Source: Rhizomys pruinosus
Taxonomy: Eukaryota; Chordata; Mammalia; Rodentia; Spalacidae
Assembly: GCA_009823505.1 (NCBI GenBank)
Contig: VZQC01013826.1
Location: 76,926-140,925, forward strand
DNA length: 64,000 bases
Reading direction: 5' to 3'
A program made the position numbers and the translations under genes. Shown piece after piece: positions 52,006 to 63,973 of the stretch (the stretch's first letter is position 1; each line of letters begins with the position of its first letter). The notes under the pieces were generated by a model that was not told where the DNA came from, did no database searches, and saw only the letters and a list, made by a program, of their open reading frames with translations.

Positions 52006-52255
52006 TTGTGAATCACTGGGATATAGAATGGGTCTTTACTCAGTAAGTGATAGGAAAATGTAGCACACTGTCGGAACTAGAGTCTGTTGGTGTTACAGTT
52101 ACAGATGCATTAAAACAAAAGGAGTGTGATGACGTATCAAACATCAGTGAATCCCACCAGCCCAACAAGCCAGGGCGCACCTGCTAAGAAAGAGCACCCA
52201 TCTCTTAGCCAGGTCAGGAAGCCCCAGCAGATACTTATGTAAAAAGTTAGAGTGC

Positions 52256-52705
52256 CAGTTAAAGTATGCATATGTGTGTTTGTGTGTGCATGTATATTTG
52301 CATATGTGTGCTTGTGTGTTTGTGTGTCCATGTATGTTTGCATATATATGCTTGTTTGCATATGTGTTTGTGTGTGCATGTATGTTTGCATATGTGTTTG
52401 TGATGTGTGCTTGTGTGTTTGCATATGTGTGTTTGTGTGCTTGTGTGTATTTGCTTGTATGCATTTTACATATTAGTTTGTTCTGTGATTTTATGTGTGT
52501 TTATATGTGCATATTTGTGTGTATATTTTTGTGTCTGTGTATGTGTTTACTTATGTGTCTGTGTGCTTTTGTATGTTTCTGTGTATATGTGTGTTTATGT
52601 ATGTTTGTGTATGTGTGTGTTTGTATATTTATATGTGTATGTTCATGCACATGTATTTTGTGCTTGTGCACATGCATGTTTGTGTATTTGTATTTGTGTA
52701 CACTG
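52256..52705 (+). repeat. Degenerate (TGTGTTTG)-type tract
   Basis: About 450 bases of TG-rich text with recurring 'tgtgtttgtgtgtgcatgta' and 'tttgcatatgtg' words, suggesting a decayed minisatellite with a unit of roughly 40-60 bases. Cys/Val-rich frames are artefacts. Confidence 0.93.
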
Positions 52706-53237
52706 TGGATTATGTTTATAGCCTGTGACTTCATTTAGTTTCCCAATAATACAATAAAAAAATTTGAGGTCATTTACCATCTGTCATCCATGTCAAGGGA
52801 CACAATTTTTGAATCATGTTTCCACTCAGGGACATGAAAGTCTCCAGGCAGAGGAGAAAGAACAAACGCCATCAGCAAAGGAGAGGTGAGGACTGCTGTG
52901 GAAACTGAGGACACGGATGGGGAGAGTGGATATTGGCTGGCAGGCATGTGGATGGTCTTACACGGCAGTTTCATGTGGAGCTGGGAGGAAGCAGGCTATG
53001 GACTAGGGTGGGAAGGGCTGCTGAGGAAGGGCGAACTTCCTATAGGAATGGAGGAGGGCACCGGGAGGGATTTTGGTGAGCATTTCAGGTCCTAGGCCTG
53101 CAATTTCGGGCCACAAGCAGAATCCTCAGTTTCATTTTTACAACTTACCTTATCTGGTGTGATTTCTTTTATGTCTGTTCATTCTCTAAAAAGGCTATTT
53201 GAACCTTCCATTGATTTAGACATTCAACAAGCAACTC
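52706..53237. other. Unclassified unique sequence
   Basis: No repeat or exon recognised. Confidence 0.4.
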
Positions 53238-53246
53238 TAGATAGAT

Positions 53247-53291
<45 letters not shown>
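53238..53291 (+). repeat. (TAGA)n microsatellite
   Basis: About 13 TAGA units. Confidence 0.98.
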
Positions 53292-53784
53292 GAAACTCCC
53301 TTTCCCTAAAGCTAAAGTAACTCCATTGGGAGAAATACAGAGGTTTGAGTTACTCAAACTTTTCCACCTTGAGCTAGGCCCCAGAGAGAGAGGGCATCAA
53401 CTACTTCTTACCTCTTCCAAATGGTACCAAGGATCAGGACACACAGGTCCTTCTAAATATCCTGCAACCATCGTGGATGCACATTTGCTGAACACTTTGC
53501 AGGAGGAAGGACATAGGAAATAGCCACAGATAACAAAAAGCAAGATGTCCTTGCCCAGAAAGAGTGTGGTAGATCTCTGGGCAGAGTCCAGAGTCTATGG
53601 AACACACGGTCTCATGATCAGAGCCAAAGGCACTGAGAGACCTGGGTGTGAACAAAATGTGATGGAAAGAAAGGTCCAGAGTCAGAGAAGGGTGAGCCAG
53701 CACAGGTGGGCAGCAAGGCAGCGGCCCTGAGAGACCGCCGTGAGGAGGGGATGGAGACTGTGGCCACTAGACAGATACCAGGGG
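53292..53784. other. Unclassified unique sequence
   Basis: No repeat or exon recognised. Confidence 0.4.
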
Positions 53785-54140
53785 AGAGGGGGGTCTAGGA
53801 AGGACACCAGGGGTCAGACGGGAGTCTAGGAAGGACACCGGGGGTCAGGGGGGAGTCCAGGAAGGACACCAGGGGTCAGGGGGAGTCTAGGATATACACC
53901 AGGGGTCAGGGGGAGTCTAGAAAGGACACGAAGGGTCAGGGGGGGAGTCTAGAAAGGACACCAGGGGTCAGAGGGGAGTCTAGGAAGGACCCCAGGTGTC
54001 AGGGGGGAGTCTAGGAAGGACACCAGGGGTCAGGGGGGAGTCTAGGAAGGACACCAGGGGTCAGGGGGAGTCTAGGAAGGACACCAGGGGTCAGGGGGAG
54101 TATAGGAAGGACGCCAGGGGTCAGGGGGAGTCTAGAAAAG
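53785..54140 (+). repeat. 30-32-bp G-rich minisatellite, 12 units
   Basis: Unit 'gtctaggaaggacaccaggg' followed by 'gtcagggggga', starting at 53793, 53824, 53854, 53885, 53916, 53948, 53979, 54010, 54042, 54071, 54101 and 54130. Unit length varies with the G-run (4-7 G). Each unit carries two G-runs separated by TCA. Confidence 0.97.
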
Positions 54141-54581
<441 letters not shown>

Positions 54582-54584
54582 TTC

Positions 54585-54712
54585 AATGCGGGAATCTCAT
54601 TATGTAGCTATGTAGCCCAGGCTAGCCTCAGAGTCTTAAGGTCACACCCCTGCCTCAGCTTTCCAAGGGCTGGGACTACAGGCGTACCGTACATCATTGC
54701 ATCCAGATAAGA
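54585..54712 (-). mobile_element. Old B1/B4-type SINE, antisense
   Basis: 'atgtagcccaggctagcctc', 'ccctgcctcagctttccaag', 'ggctgggactacaggcg' are an antisense 7SL-type SINE, probably the B1 part of a B4. Confidence 0.75.
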
Positions 54713-55054
54713 ATATTCACCTTCCTGTTCACAGGGAAATGGAGACCAGGCTCTGCTCACAGATCCTTTTCAGGCTGGGTTGTGCTAATGCTTCACTCCC
54801 AATGTTTGACAAACACAGAGAAGTAGGAACATCTATCAAAAGACAGGTTCCGGTTTAGTAAAAAAAAAATCACAACTCCTTTCCTGTGTTTTCTAGGCCT
54901 GACCCTGTGAGTATGTAGCCTCCTTCTGTCACTTAGGGAACAAGCCATAGGCCTTACCTCTCCTCATCACAGCCCACAAACACCATCCTTAGCTACAATT
55001 GAGGCTAGTCCTCTGAGGCAGTCTGGGGTTGGCTCCTGGGAATACTGTTAGATA
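54713..55054. other. Unclassified unique sequence
   Basis: No repeat or exon recognised. Confidence 0.4.
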
Positions 55055-55410
55055 TCGTACCAGCTACTTCTTTAGCTATTGTGACCAGATACCTGGTGAG
55101 AAGCAACTGAAGAGAGGAAGGGTTTGTTTGGGCTCATAGTTCATGGGGCTACAGTCCATCTCAGGAGGGAAAACACGACACACAACGATAGAAGCCTGAA
55201 GCAGCTGGTCACCCTGCGCCCACGTCAGGAAGCAGACAGGCGAAGGCTGAAAGTCAAATGGTTTTCTCTCTTTTTTTCTTTTTTATTCAGCTTAAGGCCC
55301 CAGCCTATGAGTGATGCCACTAATGTTCACAATGGGCGTCTTTTCTTGGTTAAACATCTCTGGAAAGGCCCACCCAGAAAAACCCAAAGATGAGCTTCAC
55401 TAATGCTCTA
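55055..55410 (-). repeat. Rodent dispersed repeat, antisense
   Basis: 'tagctattgtgaccagatac', 'agagaggaagggtttgtttg', 'gggctcatagttcatggggc', 'tacagtccatctcagg' resemble the family at 42010-42500, interrupted by a short T-rich run. Confidence 0.6.
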
Positions 55411-55730
55411 GGCATTTCTTAATCCAGTGAGGTTGCCGGTGAAGACTGAGCATCCCGGATGTTCTGGGCAGCCAGACTATCATGTTCCTACTGAGGGTCC
55501 GGACCTGCTGTGCCTTATGCAGGAGCTTCTAGGCAGGCATTTGGCTGGGACTCAGCCAGATCTGCCACACAGTCATCCTCCAGACCAAAAGCTGCTCTGG
55601 AGTACCTTGGTGGCTTATCTGCATAAAGCTGAGTTTGGATCTGTGCCCAGTGGATTTCGAGCCACCACCTGCTTCATGCTGTGGCCTTCCCTGTGTTCCT
55701 CTCCGTGACCCGTCTTTGCCTTCCCTGCCT
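55411..55730. other. Unclassified sequence
   Basis: A 93-codon frame (55427-55708) has no recognised domain. No repeat recognised. Confidence 0.4.
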
Positions 55731-55734
55731 CCAT

Positions 55735-56172
55735 CTGTGATCAGAGACTACACTTTGTATGCTTTTTAACTGTCTACATGTGTTAAGCCTGGTTTTATGG
55801 TCTAATGTACAGTCTACACTGGAGAATGTTCCCTCTGAATTTGAGAGAAAAATGTGTATTCTGCTGTTGTTGCTGGTTAGTGTGCTCTGTAGCTCCCTGG
55901 TCAAGCAGATTCGTAGCACCAAGTCTACCTCCTGTCGATCTGTTAGTTCTGTCAAAACTGGGGCATGGAAATCTCCAAATAGCGTTGTCCAATGACCTAT
56001 CTCTCTCCTTGATTCCAGGGATTTCCTTTGTTTGTTCTGTGGCTCTGTGGTTAATTTCTGTGTCATTACTGTATCATCCTAAGGAATGGAACCTTTATCA
56101 TTGTAAATGATCGTTATTGTTGTTAGTAACACGTTTCATTTCTGAGTCTATTTTGTTTCATGTTACTATTGT
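55735..56172 (-). mobile_element. LINE-1 ORF2 fragment, antisense
   Basis: 'ctacactggagaatgttccc', 'gaaaaatgtgtattctgctg', 'gatctgttagttctgtcaaa', 'tggaaatctccaaatagcg', 'ttatcattgtaaatgatcg' follow, in reverse complement, a well-known stretch of the LINE-1 ORF2 coding region. Frames are broken by indels; it is a dead copy. Confidence 0.8.
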
Positions 56173-56274
56173 TTTTTTTTTTTTGGCTTCTTAGGGTTGC
56201 TGTGTGTCTGATATATCTATCATATTTTACTTGAGAATTCCTTAACTGGAGAGATACAGACAATATCTCCCCCT

Positions 56275-56595
56275 TCCTCTTAAGGTCCCAACAATAACCA
56301 ATGTACAATTCCATCAGAGTTCACCCTGGGGAACCAATCAGTGATTTTATTGGGCTAACTTTCAAAGTATGGGCAAAGGGTTATTGACAGGAGGGTAAGT
56401 GATCCTAGCACAGCAGCCCTAGAAAGCTTCACCCAGCATGAAGGGTGACTTCCCTGTAGCTGCATGGATGGAGGCCCCTTTCAGTTAACGTCCCCAGTCC
56501 ATAAGCTCTAGTGTATCCCAGGCCCCAGGATCACATGGGCAGAATTGCATACCAATAGCTGGGAGGAGGGAACATCAGCAGTCAACAAGGCCCAT
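56275..56595 (+). repeat. Rodent dispersed repeat, family X copy 3
   Basis: 'gagttcaccctggggaacca', 'atcagtgattttattgggct', 'ggttattgacaggaggg' and 'agaaagcttcacccagcatg' share order with 8526-8935 and 36500-36830. Confidence 0.6.
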
Positions 56596-56608
56596 CTCCA
56601 TGGTCTCT

Positions 56609-56868
56609 CTTTTTTTTTTTAATTTATTTTTATTAATTATATTTATTTCTGTATGTGTATGAATGTACTGTCTGCATGCAAGTCTGTGCACACGTGTCGT
56701 GCAATGCCACGGAGGTCAGAAGAGGGTCTCGGATTCCCCTGGAACTGGAGTTCTCCTGGAATTGGAGTTAAAGACGGTTCTCGGCCGCCATGTGGGTGCT
56801 GGGGATCGAACCCGGGTCCTCTGTAAGAGCGGTCGGCGCTCTTAACCACTAGGCCATCTCTCCAGCCC
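56609..56868 (-). mobile_element. B2 SINE (17-bp-duplication subtype), full length
   Basis: Antisense, T-rich left end, duplicated 'ctccaattccaggaga' / 'actccagttccagggga' on the minus strand, box B-like 'gggttcgatccccagcacc', head 'ggggctggagagatggccta'. CTCCATGGTCTCT at 56596-56608 and 56869-56881 is an exact 13-base target duplication. Probably the youngest insertion here. Confidence 0.98.
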
Positions 56869-56881
56869 CTCCATGGTCTCT

Positions 56882-57150
56882 TACTAGCTGCCAAGGCTGT
56901 TCTGAAGTTGGCAGCTGTTTTCCTTGGAGCAACGAGGTCTGCAACATATGCATGTGTGTGTATGTATGTGTGTACTCATACGTGCGCGTACATGTAGGAA
57001 CACCTGCACATGTGTGCATGGGTATTTAGACATTCAGAGTATAGGGCTCAGTTATTAAATACATAAGGGTTGGGCATGATACTGTAAATACCAGGAACAC
57101 TCTGTAAATGTTCGAGTGTCAGAGAGAAACTTCAGGTTCATTTTAAAAAG
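56882..57150. other. Short TG-rich and unique sequence
   Basis: 'gtgtgtgtatgtatgtgtgt' and alternating text at 56945-57025; nothing else recognised. Confidence 0.5.
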
Positions 57151-58394
57151 ATATCCCTGAAAAGCCACAGGGTGAGGGTGAGACTCACATCAGGAAGGTA
57201 AACTAGGAAGGTACTGCATTAGTTTAGGCGAGTTGAGGATTTCAACAAAGGCAATGGTGCTGCGGATGAAGGGGAACTGGATAGGAGAGATTCAGGCAAA
57301 GAGAAATTAGAAAGTCTTTGTGACCAATTAAATGTCAGTATGATACTGCCTGGAGATGAAGGAGTGGGTGGTTTTATCCCTTGTCTAAAGGAATTGAAAG
57401 GCGGGAAACATTTGAAAGTCAAGCAAAGTTAAGGTTTATTCAAAGAGGACAGTTTCATTTGAGTTTAAAAGAAAAGCCCAGGGCAGGCTAGCTCTAAATC
57501 TCAGCAGCTTCCAGGAGGAGGGGAACGGAGAGAAGGACAAAAAGCCATGCTGTTTGAGTTAAGCCAGAATGAGGTCAGCCAGCTGCTTGGTGACAGTAGG
57601 CCACATGGGCACCAGGAGGGGGAGCGAGGGGGGGCTTTAGAGAAAGACTGAAGCCCAACCTGTTAGGTCAGCTTCCTTAGAGGGTAGGCATTCTGAGTGT
57701 CAGAAGTACCGTACCATAGCTCATTAAAGGGATAATTATTCTGCCTATCCCTTTAGCATGCATGAGGTGAGCCTCCTTTCCTTGGCCAGGTACCTGACCA
57801 ACCCAACTGGATTAACTCCTGTATGTTTAGGGTAGCTTGTGAAGTCTCTACACATGCCAGAGATTTCATCCTCTTGGCCAGAAGGACCTAGTTTTCCCTT
57901 AATGGACTTTACTGTTGCTGTGTCCAGTGATGAAGATGATGAACTCTAGGATTATGTGGGTCTCACATCCAGCAGCATTCTTCTCAGTTGTCTGCATTGC
58001 CCTTGATGAAGACACCATTGCGTCGAGTTTTCTAAGAGACCGGGTGTCTCAGTCTTCATCTGCTGTGCCACACTGTGGGGTAACCTTTTTTGCCCTTCTT
58101 CCTTGACCTCTCTTGATGACTTCATGGCTAGTGGTACTAGCATGAAAGCAGGGGTGTCTTCTTTGAGGCTTATACATACCTGGAATGTGACCCTTGCCCA
58201 CCTACCAAACCAGCAGAGTGCCCATGCCCTGGTGACATGTGCCACAAATATTTGGAAACGTGGGCTACTAGGAAAGGTGTCCAAAGCTCCATGTACATAG
58301 ACGCTTTCTTTTGCTACAAAGTGGGAGTCATGCTTTTGGTCACCCCTCGCTGTACATTCACAAGGATAATGATCAGGCTCAAATTAGGCAGATA
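57151..58394. other. Unclassified unique sequence
   Basis: About 1.2 kb without recognised repeats or exons. 57540-57650 is GC-richer. Confidence 0.4.
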
Positions 58395-58520
58395 TTGGCT
58401 AGGGACAGTTCTCAGTGGCAGAGCACTTGCCCAGCACACACATAAGATCCTGTGTTCAAGCACTGTGAGAACAATTTCTTTTTTAATTTGTATCTAAAAA
58501 AAAAAAAAAAAAAAAAAAGC
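58395..58520 (+). mobile_element. ID-like SINE with 24-A tail
   Basis: 'tggctagggacagttctcag', 'tggcagagcacttgcccagc' and 'gatcctgtgttcaagcactg' have the A/B-box order of an ID element, followed by an A-run at about 58497-58518. Confidence 0.75.
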
Positions 58521-59819
58521 AGTTCTTGAATAGGTGTGTCACGGCACTGACTTAGGCGAGTTGTAATGATTTGCCACAGTCAGGTGGCCAGTAGCTCCTG
58601 AGGGTTCTTGTTAACATAAGCCCTGCTCACCCAAGTGGTACTTGTCAGCATCCCAGCATGGCTGCCTCCTCTGACCAACACACAGGCTGGGCTGTGGTGA
58701 GCTAGCAAGGGAGATCCTGAGGAGGCTGAGGAAGAGGAAGCATGGCCACGCTTGTGTTGTTCGTTTCCCATTTAAACGGAGACTATGTGAGGCAAAGGAA
58801 CATTCAATCTGAAGTAATTGTGTTTCACAGGGACCCTTGACTTAACACACAGGTTGATACGTAGCGTGCTGGCTAATGGAAAGCAGCCATTGGATTTAAT
58901 TGAGATCATTTTTTTCCAAGAGGAGGGAAGCCTCCCACATGCACAAGTTTCCTTCATCCTCCAGAGCCTAGGCAGCCCAAATAAATATGTTTTCGTTTAG
59001 GGTGGAAATGCAGATGGTCCCCAAATGCTTCATAGTCTATCTCATTAACCCAAGCCCTTGCCTGAGCAGGAGAGCAGCCCTGTCTCTCTCTCCCTTCCAG
59101 AGCTGAGACTTCACAATGTATGATGGGGTCAGAGGAAGGGACCTCACCTTGCTGGTCTTCCCCTCTAGTCCTTGGTCCCCTTGTAGCAGCCACGCCTGTT
59201 CTCAGACCCTAACATAGATGTGGTAGAAGCATAAATAGAATTGTTTACAAGCTGCCAGAGCTACAAATGTGTACACTAGACAAATGAGATTTGTGCGGCC
59301 CACAGAAAGGCACTGTGCATGGTTCTCCCAGTGACAACCTCAGGTAAGGAGAGTGATGATTTGACAGAGATGAAGGGATGAGGAGGACGGATATGAATAA
59401 TGACGCAGGAATGTCCTATGCGGGAAGAAGTGAGCCAATTTATTTGGCTACAACATGAAACGCCGGCTGAGGCTAGTGGCAGATGCAGGCTGACAGCACC
59501 TGACAGAATCCAAGGTCTGGAATTTTTATTTAACACAGTAGACAACTGGCAGGCACAAGAGGAATCTGAAAGAAGGGATGACATAAGCCACACGGGTAAA
59601 ATGTTAAGAATGGCAACTGACAGGATATGGCAGCGGTTTTTTTCAAAAATGATTTTAAAGAAGCTTTAGTTACACAGGAAATGTTTCATGAAAGGAGAAG
59701 CATAAAGGAAGGCTGCAAGTTTGGTCTATAATTTCACTCGTGTTATATGGATCTAAGAGTCTGGGCAAAAATACCCTAAAACATGATGGGTGTCATGTCT
59801 TTGTAGTTTAGAGATTATT
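58521..59819. other. Unclassified unique sequence
   Basis: No repeat or exon recognised over 1.3 kb. 58780-58920 is AT-rich with 'gctggctaatggaaagcagc' and 'ggatttaattgagatc', a possible conserved block. Confidence 0.4.
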
Positions 59820-60003
59820 TGTCTCAAAAATTTTATTACACTTATTTATTAAATTTAAGCATGTGTTTGTGTATGTGCACATGCAGGTGTATGTGCTAGC
59901 TGTAGTGCACATGTTGAAGTCAGAAGACAATTTACAGGAGTTGGTTTACTCAGTCTGTCATGTGAGCACATCCACTTCCAAGTGAGCCATCTTGCCTGCC
60001 CGG
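59820..60003 (-). mobile_element. B2/B3-type SINE, antisense, old
   Basis: 'atgtgcacatgcaggtgtat', 'agtcagaagacaatttacag', 'gagttggtttactcagtctg', 'agtgagccatcttgcctgcc'. Confidence 0.75.
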
Positions 60004-60027
60004 CTCTTCTCTTTTTCAAAAGTTGAA

Positions 60028-60265
60028 AGATGGGATTGGAGAGATGGCTCAGTGGTTAAGAGCACTGGCTGCTCTTTCAGAAGTCCCAGCACTCACATGG
60101 TAACTAACAACGTCCATAACTCCAGTACTAACTCCAGTTCCAGGAGATCTGATGCCCGGTTCTGACCTCCACAGACATTGCATGACACAGGTGCACTTAC
60201 ATACATGCAGGCAATACACTCATACATATAAAATAAAATAATAAATATCTTTAAAAATTGAAAGC
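60028..60265 (+). mobile_element. B2-type SINE, sense
   Basis: 'gggattggagagatggctca', 'gtggttaagagcactggctg', a partially duplicated 'aactccagtact' / 'aactccagttcc', 'ttctgacctccacagac', tail 'aaaataaaataataaatatc'. The partial duplication is a 12-base relative of the 17-base one. Confidence 0.92.
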
Positions 60266-60875
60266 ATCAGACATTCTACACAGAATGAATGACTTGACAA
60301 TCTAAAACAAAAGCATATTGTTGAAAAAACATTATCAGTGAGGTAGTCAGTGGGTGTTGCAAGGGCCACTGTCACGTGGCTCAATGGTGGTCTGCACTGT
60401 ACTCCAGCTATAAGTTGGAAATGTGGTCTCACACTATAGAAGGGAGATGAAGAGGAGGAAGAAGGGGGCTGTAATTTGGAGGAATAATGTGAAGACGTCA
60501 TGTTAAGGAAAGAGTAGATGACACTTGAAGTTACCTTGAAAGAAGACAGGGCATAATTCAGCTCATCATGGTCCTTTTAGGTATTCATAGATACGAAGTT
60601 AGAGGACTTCCTGCTTATCATATTAATAAAAGATCTCCCACTAGATTTTATCACACTAAGATTTAGTCTGCTGTATTTTCTTTCTTGCTAAATATTTGAT
60701 CCCTGTTAAAGAGTCAGGCTGGTCTTGCCATCTCCCACTCTGTAGCTAATCAGCAGCTAATGAATATTTACTGACTACTTTCTCAGCATAAGTTCTCAGC
60801 CCTTAAAATCTAGTAAAAAAAAATGGCATTTTTATAAACTACAGTGGACAACGCTCTGGTATGATAAGGTCTGTA
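60266..60875. other. Unclassified AT-rich sequence
   Basis: No repeat or exon recognised. Confidence 0.4.
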
Positions 60876-61040
60876 GGCAAGGATCATGCCGCATTAGGCA
60901 TCTCACTCGGCAGACCTGGACACCCTCCATGCAGGCAAGGACCTGCTGCTCCAGGCATCTCACTGGGCAGACCTGGACACCCTCCATGCGGGCAAGGACC
61001 GTGCTGCTCCAGGCATCTCACTGGGCATACGTGGGCGCCC
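60876..61040 (+). repeat. 57-58-bp tandem repeat, about 3 units
   Basis: Unit starts 'ggcaaggacctgctgctcca' and contains 'ggcatctcactgggcagacc'. Starts at 60876, 60934 and 60991; the last unit diverges at 'gggcatacgtggg'. Confidence 0.95.
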
Positions 61041-61221
61041 TAAGTGCCTTGGCATCCCATCTCAGTAAACGTTTGCCTCGACTCTTGTTTTTAATAGCTC
61101 TTATTGGTTTTTTTTTTTATCATCTATAGGGATTAGCATGACAGAGAAGATAAATATTTTAAAGTATTGAGTGATTGATGAGTGGATTTTATTTTAGGGA
61201 TTTAGGAAACATACATAAATA
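61041..61221. other. Unclassified unique sequence
   Basis: Nothing recognised besides a T-run at 61108-61117. Confidence 0.4.
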
Positions 61222-61376
61222 GCCTCTGAGCCTGGCGTGGCACTGCACTCTGGGTAATCTCAGCACTAGGGAGACAGAGACAGGACGATGCCTAGGGCTT
61301 GTGCTTCAGCCAGTCTAGCCAAATGGGCTAGTTCTAGGGTCAGTGGAAAGCCTTGTCTCAAATACTAAAGCTAGAG
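61222..61376 (+). mobile_element. B1/B4-type SINE, diverged
   Basis: 'agcctggcgtggcactgcac', 'taatctcagcactagggaga', 'cagagacaggacgatgcc', 'cagccagtctagccaaatgg', 'ccttgtctcaaa'. The 'agccagtctagcc' part is typical of the B4/RSINE right half. Confidence 0.8.
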
Positions 61377-61377
61377 G

Positions 61378-61566
61378 GGACTGGAGAGATGGCTCGGTGG
61401 CTGGGAGCATTGCCTGCTCTTGCAAAGGGCCTGGTTTTGGTTCCCAGCACCCACATGGTGGCTAATAACCATCTGTAACTCTGGTTCCAGGGGATCTGAC
61501 ACCCTCTGTCCTCTGTGAGCATTGCATGACACGGGTCCACTTACATACATTCAGGCAATATACTCA
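61378..61566 (+). mobile_element. B2-type SINE with (CA)n tail
   Basis: 'gggactggagagatggctcg', 'cccagcacccacatggtggc', 'aactctggttccaggggatc', 'gcattgcatgacacggg', leading into the CA run. Confidence 0.9.
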
Positions 61567-61567
61567 T

Positions 61568-61622
<55 letters not shown>
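61567..61622 (+). repeat. (CA)n microsatellite
   Basis: About 26 CA units in the tail of the B2. Confidence 0.98.
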
Positions 61623-61625
<3 letters not shown>

Positions 61626-63009
61626 TAGCTTCCTGGTAACAGTTATTGCTATGGAAGGGACAAGAACTCATGGACTCAAGAAACAAGCAAAGCAGCTTTC
61701 AGTGGGAAGTAATTTGAGGAGATGAGATTTGGAAATCACTGGAAGCCTGAACCAAGGCTCCATGCAGCTTCGGTGGTGTGGATGACTGGACAGCCATTCC
61801 GGTTCCTTCACCAAACACCGCTTGGAGGTGTGTAGGCCGCTGTCTTCTCTGTTCCTCTTTTTTGCAGCCCTGGACAGAATTGATCACACACAAGGCATCA
61901 GAGATGGAGGATTATTGTCTTTTCAGATCGGTTGCTTCTCTTGCAGCTGACAGGGAGGTAATGATTACCTCTGTGACCATTGATGTCACGTGCTCCCCCA
62001 AGAGCAGGCTGGGTGATGGAAGGTCTAGGAACTCTCCTTCCTGGACAGACTCCCTCAGCAGATCACATCCATTCACGTGATTCTTGGGTCGGTCACTTCA
62101 TTTGTCTGAGCAGTAAGCTTGGGCCACTCCGTGGCGTCTCCTGTTACTGATTCCTTAACAAAGCTGTGAGTTAAATCAGCCCAAAGAAAGATGTTCTTGC
62201 TTGACCTTAATTCCAGTAGGCCCACGTGAGCCAACGTGGGGCAGGGGAGGGAAGAAGGTCCAAGAATCATAATCCAACTTCGGAATCTTACGCAGTTGGC
62301 TGCAGAGGTGAGCTTGCATCCGTTCTAAAATGAATTTTCCTGGTCCTCTGCCTTCCGTGCCATTTTTCACTGTTTACTCGGTTGCTTGGCTTCAACGAGG
62401 CCAAGCTTGACTTTGTTCCACACGTCTGGAAAGCATAGTGCAGCTTGCTCTCTTTCTACACACCCTGCTCTTTTAAATAAAAATGTTCCTTTTTTCCTTT
62501 GAATACAGAATGGTTGATCATAGCATTTGGTAATATGGCAAACACTAATAATTTAGTTAAAGTGAATCACTTTTGCAACCAGCCTGGGAGCCCCATGACT
62601 CACAATTGCTAGTTCAAAGACTGGTTGTTTGTAAGTAGATGAAGCTCGGCCAGTCGGCCAGGCAGCCTTCCAGCTTGGTTCTGCCGCCCTCTTTACATCC
62701 AGAGAGCCAATCACTGCCCAGTGCTCCCCTGAGCTCATCAGAGGGCCCTGCGAAGTGAGAAGCTGCTTCCGGAGCTGGCACAGGGGACAGTCCTAGCAGG
62801 CCCCACCAGCTACCTGGCCACTCCATCCTGGAATACCAGCCGGGGACATTTTCTACTGCAGATGATGCCAGCTGTCTCAACTCTAGATGTGCCTTCATCA
62901 TGCTACTTAGCTTTCAGCATCCTTTCCATCCTCCTGCCACATGCCATGTCCAAGAAACGAGGGCCCGTAGGCACCACATCATTTTCCACAATCCAGTCTG
63001 CTTCTGGCT
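61623..63009. other. Unclassified unique sequence
   Basis: About 1.4 kb with no recognised repeat or exon. 62460-62600 is AT-rich with 'actaataatttagttaaagt'. Confidence 0.4.
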
Positions 63010-63600
63010 TAAAAAAATAAAGGATCCTCTCTCCCTCTCTCTTTTCCTTCCCTCTGTCTCATCCCTCCCTCCCTCCCTCCCTCCCTCCCCTCCTCCTCCT
63101 CCTCCTCCTCCCCCTCCTCCTGTGTGTTTGTGTTTTAATTTTCACTGTGTCTATTCACCGCATGTGGTACTGTGTTATGTTAGGACATTACACACAAGTA
63201 CCCATTGTGCATTAGGCATATTCGTCTGAGCCCCCGACTCTCTCCTTTCTCCCTCCTCCCTACTCCTGTTACCCCTTTGTTCCCCTGGACAGTTTTGGTT
63301 CTACTTTCTTATCATAAATGCAAACAAGATTTTGTGTGTTTATATAAACTCTAGGAACCACATGCAAGACAAGACATGGCATTTGTCCTTGTGAGACCGG
63401 CTTAATCCGCTTACTACAATCCTCTCTAGTTGTATCCATCTTCCTAGAAAAGCAAAACATCATTCCTTGTGGCCCCAAATTTCCCATCGTGTATATTATC
63501 CCATTTTCATTATCCGTTCCTCTCTCAGTGATACCTAGGTTGGTTTCTTAACTCAGCACTGGTTGTTTATACACATACCAGCATGAGTAAGTGAAGAAAT
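63010..63600. mobile_element. LINE-1 terminal region with pyrimidine tract
   Basis: 'tttgtccttgtgagaccggc', 'tctctagttgtatccatctt', 'cccattttcattatccgttc' and 'atacctaggttggtttc' follow a rodent LINE-1 end read in the orientation opposite to the 22976 fragment. The adjoining CCT-rich part agrees with the polypurine stretch of LINE-1 3' regions. Confidence 0.6.
63059..63120 (+). repeat. (CCCT)n(CCT)n polypyrimidine tract
   Basis: About 60 pyrimidine-only bases, first CCCT, then CCT units, within the LINE-1-like region. Confidence 0.97.
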
Positions 63601-63973
63601 CAAGCTACCAATGGCCGCCAATTGCAGGGGCAGTGCTCGTCATAACCATGGGCCACCTGTGACTGTCACCCAAGATCTCTCGCCCTAGGCCCCCAGTCTC
63701 CACAGACCGTTCTTCTTTCATTGGGTGTATATTGTTGACCACCTCTAAGTGCCAGACACAGCAATCCTCCAGGCACAGGAAGTGTCCACACCATGCCTCC
63801 CAGAATCCTCCAGACACATTATCATTCTTGGAATGCCTGATCTTTCCCCTTCACTCCTTGTGCTTACTCCCTGACCCAGGTCTTCATCCCTAAAGCCACC
63901 CCTCTGTCATGCTCCACTATGCCCATGTACACAGACACACAGAAACACACATGCACACAGGAAAAAAACATGC
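63601..63973. other. Unclassified unique sequence
   Basis: No repeat or exon recognised. Confidence 0.4.

Noticed and set aside
57580..57635. CTCF-like 'caccaggagggggagcg' at about 57610
   Set aside because: Under either alignment it misses key core positions (GGC is replaced by GGA), so it is weaker than the sites at 1591 and 39127.
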